This document shows positions 26,054-28,203 of a stretch of 28,203 nt of DNA, in pieces. Made by a program: the position numbers and the translations under genes. Location: NCBI GenBank assembly GCA_036171675.1, contig JAVHRO010000152.1, positions 1 through 28,203 on the forward strand, in the 5' to 3' direction. Within the stretch, counting starts at the first letter, position 1, and every line of letters begins with the position of its first letter. Source of the DNA: Vicingus sp036171675. GTDB taxonomy: Bacteria; Bacteroidota; Bacteroidia; Flavobacteriales_E; Vicingaceae. The notes under the pieces were generated by a model that searched no databases, was not told where the DNA came from, and saw nothing but the letters and a program-made list of their open reading frames with translations.

Positions 26054-27652
26054 ATGAAAAAAATACAACTGATAATAATTTGCTTGTTGTTTACACTAAG
26101 TAAAACAAATGCTCAAATAACAATTGGAACAGAGACCGTTGTTAATAAAGGAATTCCTGTTCATCCTTTGTTTGAGTATACATACAGTCAAAACATTTAT
26201 TTAGCATCAGAACTAGGTGCAAGCGGTAATATTTATACTTTAACCTATTACGTGTCCCCTACAACGAACCTTGCAAATTCCAATAGCTGGACGATATATA
26301 TGGGACAAAATAATTATTGGGCTTTTTCTACATCAAGCTGGGTGTCAAAGGTTAATTTAACACAAGTATTTTCAGGAAATGTTACCGTTTCAGGAGGCAT
26401 GGTGAATATTATTTTAGATACTCCATTTTATTATAATGGAACGGATAATTTAGTGATTGCAGTTGATGAAAATGCTCCAGGCTCAGACGGGTCAGGCAAT
26501 AGTTTTTATTCATCGTCAGTTGTAGGTAACAGAGCAATAGTTTATTCTGGGACATCAAATCCTGATCCTCTTCATCCACCAACTGCCACATCAGTAGCTT
26601 CTAGAGTTGCCAATGTGACTTTGGGTGGAATATCACCAGGCGGGCCAGCTCCATCACAACTATATACAACATCTGTTACAAAAACATCAGGTAACTTAGG
26701 GTGGACAGAAAATGGCACTGCAACTAATTGGAACATACAATGGGGTTTAGCAGGATTTGCATTTGGAACTGGCAATATGCTAACAGGAGTCACATCTAAC
26801 ACGTATAATTTTTCGGGACTAAACCCTGGTTATGCCTACCAATTTTATGTACAAGCAGTTGATACTATATTGGGAGAAAGTTCATGGTCTAATCCCTTTA
26901 CTTTTGCAACGTATGGTATTCCCCAATTCAAGTTTCATTTAGCGTTTGAAGATGCTACAGGAGCTAAAGATACACTTTGGCTTATTTGGGATTCATTAGC
27001 TACTGGAAATTATGATACCATATTTGGAGAAAAACCAGTTTCTTTATTGCCTAACGCTTTTCAAGTATATTATTGCTTTGGAGATACTTTAAAGGTAAGA
27101 GCCGATAATACTATTAACGGAGGTACAGACCTTTTAATACTTGCAAAAAATTATACTTATCCACTAACTATGTATTGGGATTCCTCGTTAATTTATCATA
27201 ATAATTTACCTTTTACTATTGGACATGCTTATTTAGATAATGAGTGGTTCTTTTTTAACAATGATGGTTCATTAATAGAAGAGTTTAATATGATGCAAAC
27301 GAATAGTGTACTGTTGCCAAAATTTTATTATTGGTCGCAAGAACAATTTCCTCTTCATTTTAGTATGGGTTATGGTGATTTAGGCATAAGTATAAAGGAA
27401 GAAAAAAACAAAGATACATGGGTTAAAATCTATCCAAATCCTGTTTTTGACAAGCTTGTGGTAGAATTAAAAGATAAATTAATGATAAACAATCAATTCC
27501 AATTAATTGATATTAATGGAAAACTGTTAAAACAGCGTAGTTTTTCTTCAAATAAAATTTCCGTTGATTTGAGTAATTTATCTAAAGGCATCTATTTTAT
27601 CGAAGTGTTTAATAACAATTTCAGTTACCGAAAAAAAATCATAAAATATTAA
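26054..27652 (+). CDS. T9SS type A cargo protein with fibronectin type III domain
   Basis: 532 aa. Signal peptide about 1-20 (ending KTNA before QITIGT). The N-terminal domain of about 175 residues is similar in outline to that of the 16394 product (ITIGT start, ASEL, TPFYYNGTDNLV). A fibronectin type III domain lies at about 198-288 (SGNLGWTENGTATNWNIQWG, YAYQFYVQAVD). A middle region (about 290-450, beginning FKFHLAFEDATGAKDTLW) is not recognised. A type A sorting domain begins near 456 with KIYPNP. It is probably a surface-bound or released binding protein. The 237-bp upstream region contains the half-site cluster shared with the divergent HTH gene. A false start, ATG AAA ACA TAG, lies at 25978. 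The gene is followed within 20 bp by the remnant of another cargo gene. Confidence 0.85.
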   Translation: MKKIQLIIICLLFTLSKTNAQITIGTETVVNKGIPVHPLFEYTYSQNIYLASELGASGNIYTLTYYVSPTTNLANSNSWTIYMGQNNYWAFSTSSWVSKVNLTQVFSGNVTVSGGMVNIILDTPFYYNGTDNLVIAVDENAPGSDGSGNSFYSSSVVGNRAIVYSGTSNPDPLHPPTATSVASRVANVTLGGISPGGPAPSQLYTTSVTKTSGNLGWTENGTATNWNIQWGLAGFAFGTGNMLTGVTSNTYNFSGLNPGYAYQFYVQAVDTILGESSWSNPFTFATYGIPQFKFHLAFEDATGAKDTLWLIWDSLATGNYDTIFGEKPVSLLPNAFQVYYCFGDTLKVRADNTINGGTDLLILAKNYTYPLTMYWDSSLIYHNNLPFTIGHAYLDNEWFFFNNDGSLIEEFNMMQTNSVLLPKFYYWSQEQFPLHFSMGYGDLGISIKEEKNKDTWVKIYPNPVFDKLVVELKDKLMINNQFQLIDINGKLLKQRSFSSNKISVDLSNLSKGIYFIEVFNNNFSYRKKIIKY

Positions 27653-27671
27653 CCCGTTATCGTGAGTTTAA

Positions 27672-28049
27672 TTTAGCCTAACCAATGAAACTGTACACCT
27701 TGTTCATGTATCAAAAGCAATTAATGCTACTGCTACTAGTGCAACAGGAAGAATGATGACAATTGTAAATGGTATTTTTAAAGAAGTATCTCCACAAGGA
27801 GGTGTATTAAATTCTACTGTAGCACTTTATCCAAACCCTACAAACGACAAATTGTTTATAGATATGGATATAGAAGGTAGTTATTCATTAATAATTTATA
27901 ACATTGCTGGACAAAAAGTTGTGGAGCAAGCACTTTCTGAAAAACGTAATGTTATTAAAGTAAACCAATTACCAGAAGGGTTGTATTATTATGAGATTTC
28001 TTCTTCTAATAGTAATACCGTAAAAGGTAAAATAACTATATCTAAATAA
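27672..28049 (+). pseudogene. C-terminal remnant of a T9SS type A cargo gene
   Basis: An ATG-led frame starts at 27753 (98 aa), but the frame is open back to 27672 and the 27 extra codons read like coding sequence (SLTNETVHLVHVSKAINATA...). No start codon or signal peptide precedes it; a TAA lies at 27669. The product is essentially a type A sorting domain (ALYPNPTNDKLFIDM ... GLYYYEI ... GKITISK) with a short lead. Without a signal peptide it cannot be exported, so I read it as the 3' end of a larger gene whose front was deleted. It could also be a silent cassette for recombination. Confidence 0.75.
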
Positions 28050-28068
28050 AGTTGTTTTTCATTAACAT

Positions 28069-28106
28069 GAAACGAGTTAATCAAATAATCAACTCGTTTC
28101 TTTTTT
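28069..28106 (+). terminator. Intrinsic terminator after the T9SS remnant
   Basis: A perfect 10-bp stem, GAAACGAGTT (28069-28078) and AACTCGTTTC (28091-28100), with a 12-nt loop, followed by six Ts. Confidence 0.85.
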
Positions 28107-28150
28107 AGCTATTTTTTGATTAAACAATAATTCTCAACTAAATTGACCAC

Positions 28151-28195
28151 AAAAAAAGAGGGTGTCTAAAAAGAAATAGACAGCCTCTTTTTTTT
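28151..28195. terminator. Bidirectional terminator-like hairpin at the window end
   Basis: GAGG plus TGTCT (28158-28161, 28163-28167) pair with AGACA plus CCTC (28178-28182, 28184-28187) around one G-G mismatch. An A run precedes and a run of eight Ts follows, so it could serve a minus-strand gene beyond the window as well. Confidence 0.7.
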
Positions 28196-28203
28196 ATCTC
28201 AAA

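Noticed and set aside
27753..28049. An intact small 98-aa gene
   Set aside because: It lacks a signal peptide, the frame stays open and coding-like upstream of the ATG, and the content is only a T9SS sorting domain, so a remnant is more likely.

Overview
This window comes from an AT-rich genome of the phylum Bacteroidota, probably Flavobacteriales-like. Three things point there. Several secreted proteins end in type IX secretion (T9SS) C-terminal sorting domains, of both type A and type B. Promoter-like sequences match the Bacteroidota consensus TTTG-N19-22-TAnnTTTG. Shine-Dalgarno sequences are generally absent. I saw no rRNA, tRNA, CRISPR array or canonical insertion sequence. Genus and species cannot be read from the sequence.

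Layout. 1-1200: a small T9SS cargo protein and a strong terminator. 1202-5988: divergent pepT (tripeptidase T) and icmF (fused isobutyryl-CoA mutase with its G-protein chaperone) sharing a 161-bp promoter region. 5989-6413: a gene-free cluster of dispersed repeats and hairpins. 6414-8469: selU-selD, a two-gene unit for selenium use in tRNA 2-selenouridine. 8470-11228: a rearranged segment in which an AAA_14/DUF4143 ATPase gene lies between a 21-codon remnant and a second copy of the 5' end of the same gene. That gene (10312-11091) carries the N-terminal accessory domain of Bacteroidota RluA-type pseudouridine synthases but has no catalytic domain. It ends next to a dispersed inverted repeat. 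11229-16122: a minus-strand series of ABC exporter ATPase, permease, an NtrC-like response regulator without a DNA-binding domain, and an RhlE-like DEAD-box helicase with its own promoter. 16394-25419: two overlapping T9SS genes, a 958-aa multidomain type A cargo protein and a 2050-aa type B adhesin-like protein with 18 Ig-like repeats. 25460-28203: a small HTH regulator with repeated operator-like sites, another T9SS cargo gene, a truncated T9SS gene remnant and two terminators.

How it fits together. The core-metabolism genes (pepT, icmF, selU/selD, helicase) look ordinary. The interesting parts are: (i) the remnant/ATPase/truncated-gene arrangement, which looks like the scar of an insertion by an ATPase-nuclease gene; (ii) the giant adhesin, with a recent 684-bp internal duplication and a covarying second cysteine pair in three repeats; (iii) the sigma-54 activator lacking an HTH; and (iv) a perfect anti-SD complement far upstream of the helicase start. 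No single undescribed system is proven. The strongest candidate for novelty is the AAA_14 insertion scar with its palindromic promoter.
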